Source: Syntrophaceae bacterium (GTDB lineage: Bacteria > Desulfobacterota > Syntrophia > Syntrophales > UBA2210). From it: a stretch of 5,455 nucleotides of DNA. The position numbers were made by a program, and so were the translations under genes. Shown here piece by piece: positions 5,407 to 5,455 of this stretch. The stretch spans positions 1-5,455 of the forward strand of contig JAUXBI010000124.1 in the NCBI GenBank assembly GCA_030619435.1. Reading direction: 5' to 3'. Every line of letters begins with the position of its first letter. The first letter of the stretch is position 1. The notes below the pieces were generated by a model. It made no database searches. It saw nothing but the letters and a program-made list of their open reading frames with translations, and had not been told where the DNA came from.

Positions 5407-5455
5407 GACCCATCCCCTCTCGCTATGATGACATTCACACCCTTTTCGCCAAGAA

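Overview
The window looks like a piece of a moderate-GC, anaerobic-type bacterial chromosome. The gene set is a thioredoxin reductase with an FmdB zinc-ribbon protein, a class III CoA-transferase and a biotin-dependent acyl-CoA carboxyltransferase subunit. Together with a ParB-like gene and a transposase relic of familiar style, this suggests a Desulfobacterota-like (syntrophic or sulfate-reducing) organism. That placement is inference: no rRNA or other marker gene is present.

Layout. Bases 1-182 are non-coding leader. A plus-strand pair follows: thioredoxin reductase (183-1148) and a 64-residue FmdB-type zinc ribbon (1172-1366), 23 bases apart. A 142-base gap holds a 16-base palindrome and a promoter-like sequence. 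Next come a CaiB/BaiF family III CoA-transferase (best start ATG 1509, end 2723) and, after a 172-base gap with another promoter-like sequence, an MmdA/PccB-type carboxyltransferase (2896-4449). These last two plausibly act on acyl-CoA metabolites: one activates an acid by CoA transfer, the other moves carboxyl groups to or from an acyl-CoA. No biotin carboxylase, biotin carrier or membrane decarboxylase subunit is visible, so those partners must be encoded elsewhere.

The last 1 kb is accessory in character. On the minus strand is a ParB/sulfiredoxin-fold plus helix-turn-helix protein (5254-4706). Its 3' end runs into a roughly 205-base degraded element (4541-4745). That element retains, in one minus-strand frame, the recognisable C-terminus of a REP-associated/IS200-like tyrosine transposase, interrupted by an in-frame TAG. 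Its ends are imperfect inverted repeats, and one of them forms a good minus-strand intrinsic terminator. The ParB-like protein therefore ends in about 12 residues supplied by the element. A perfect 17-bp hairpin lies between the relic and the carboxyltransferase gene, and a long imperfect inverted repeat surrounds the probable promoter of the ParB-like gene.

I do not see a complete novel system. The most noteworthy structure is the chimeric ParB-like gene with its transposase relic and unexplained inverted repeats at 4495-5406.
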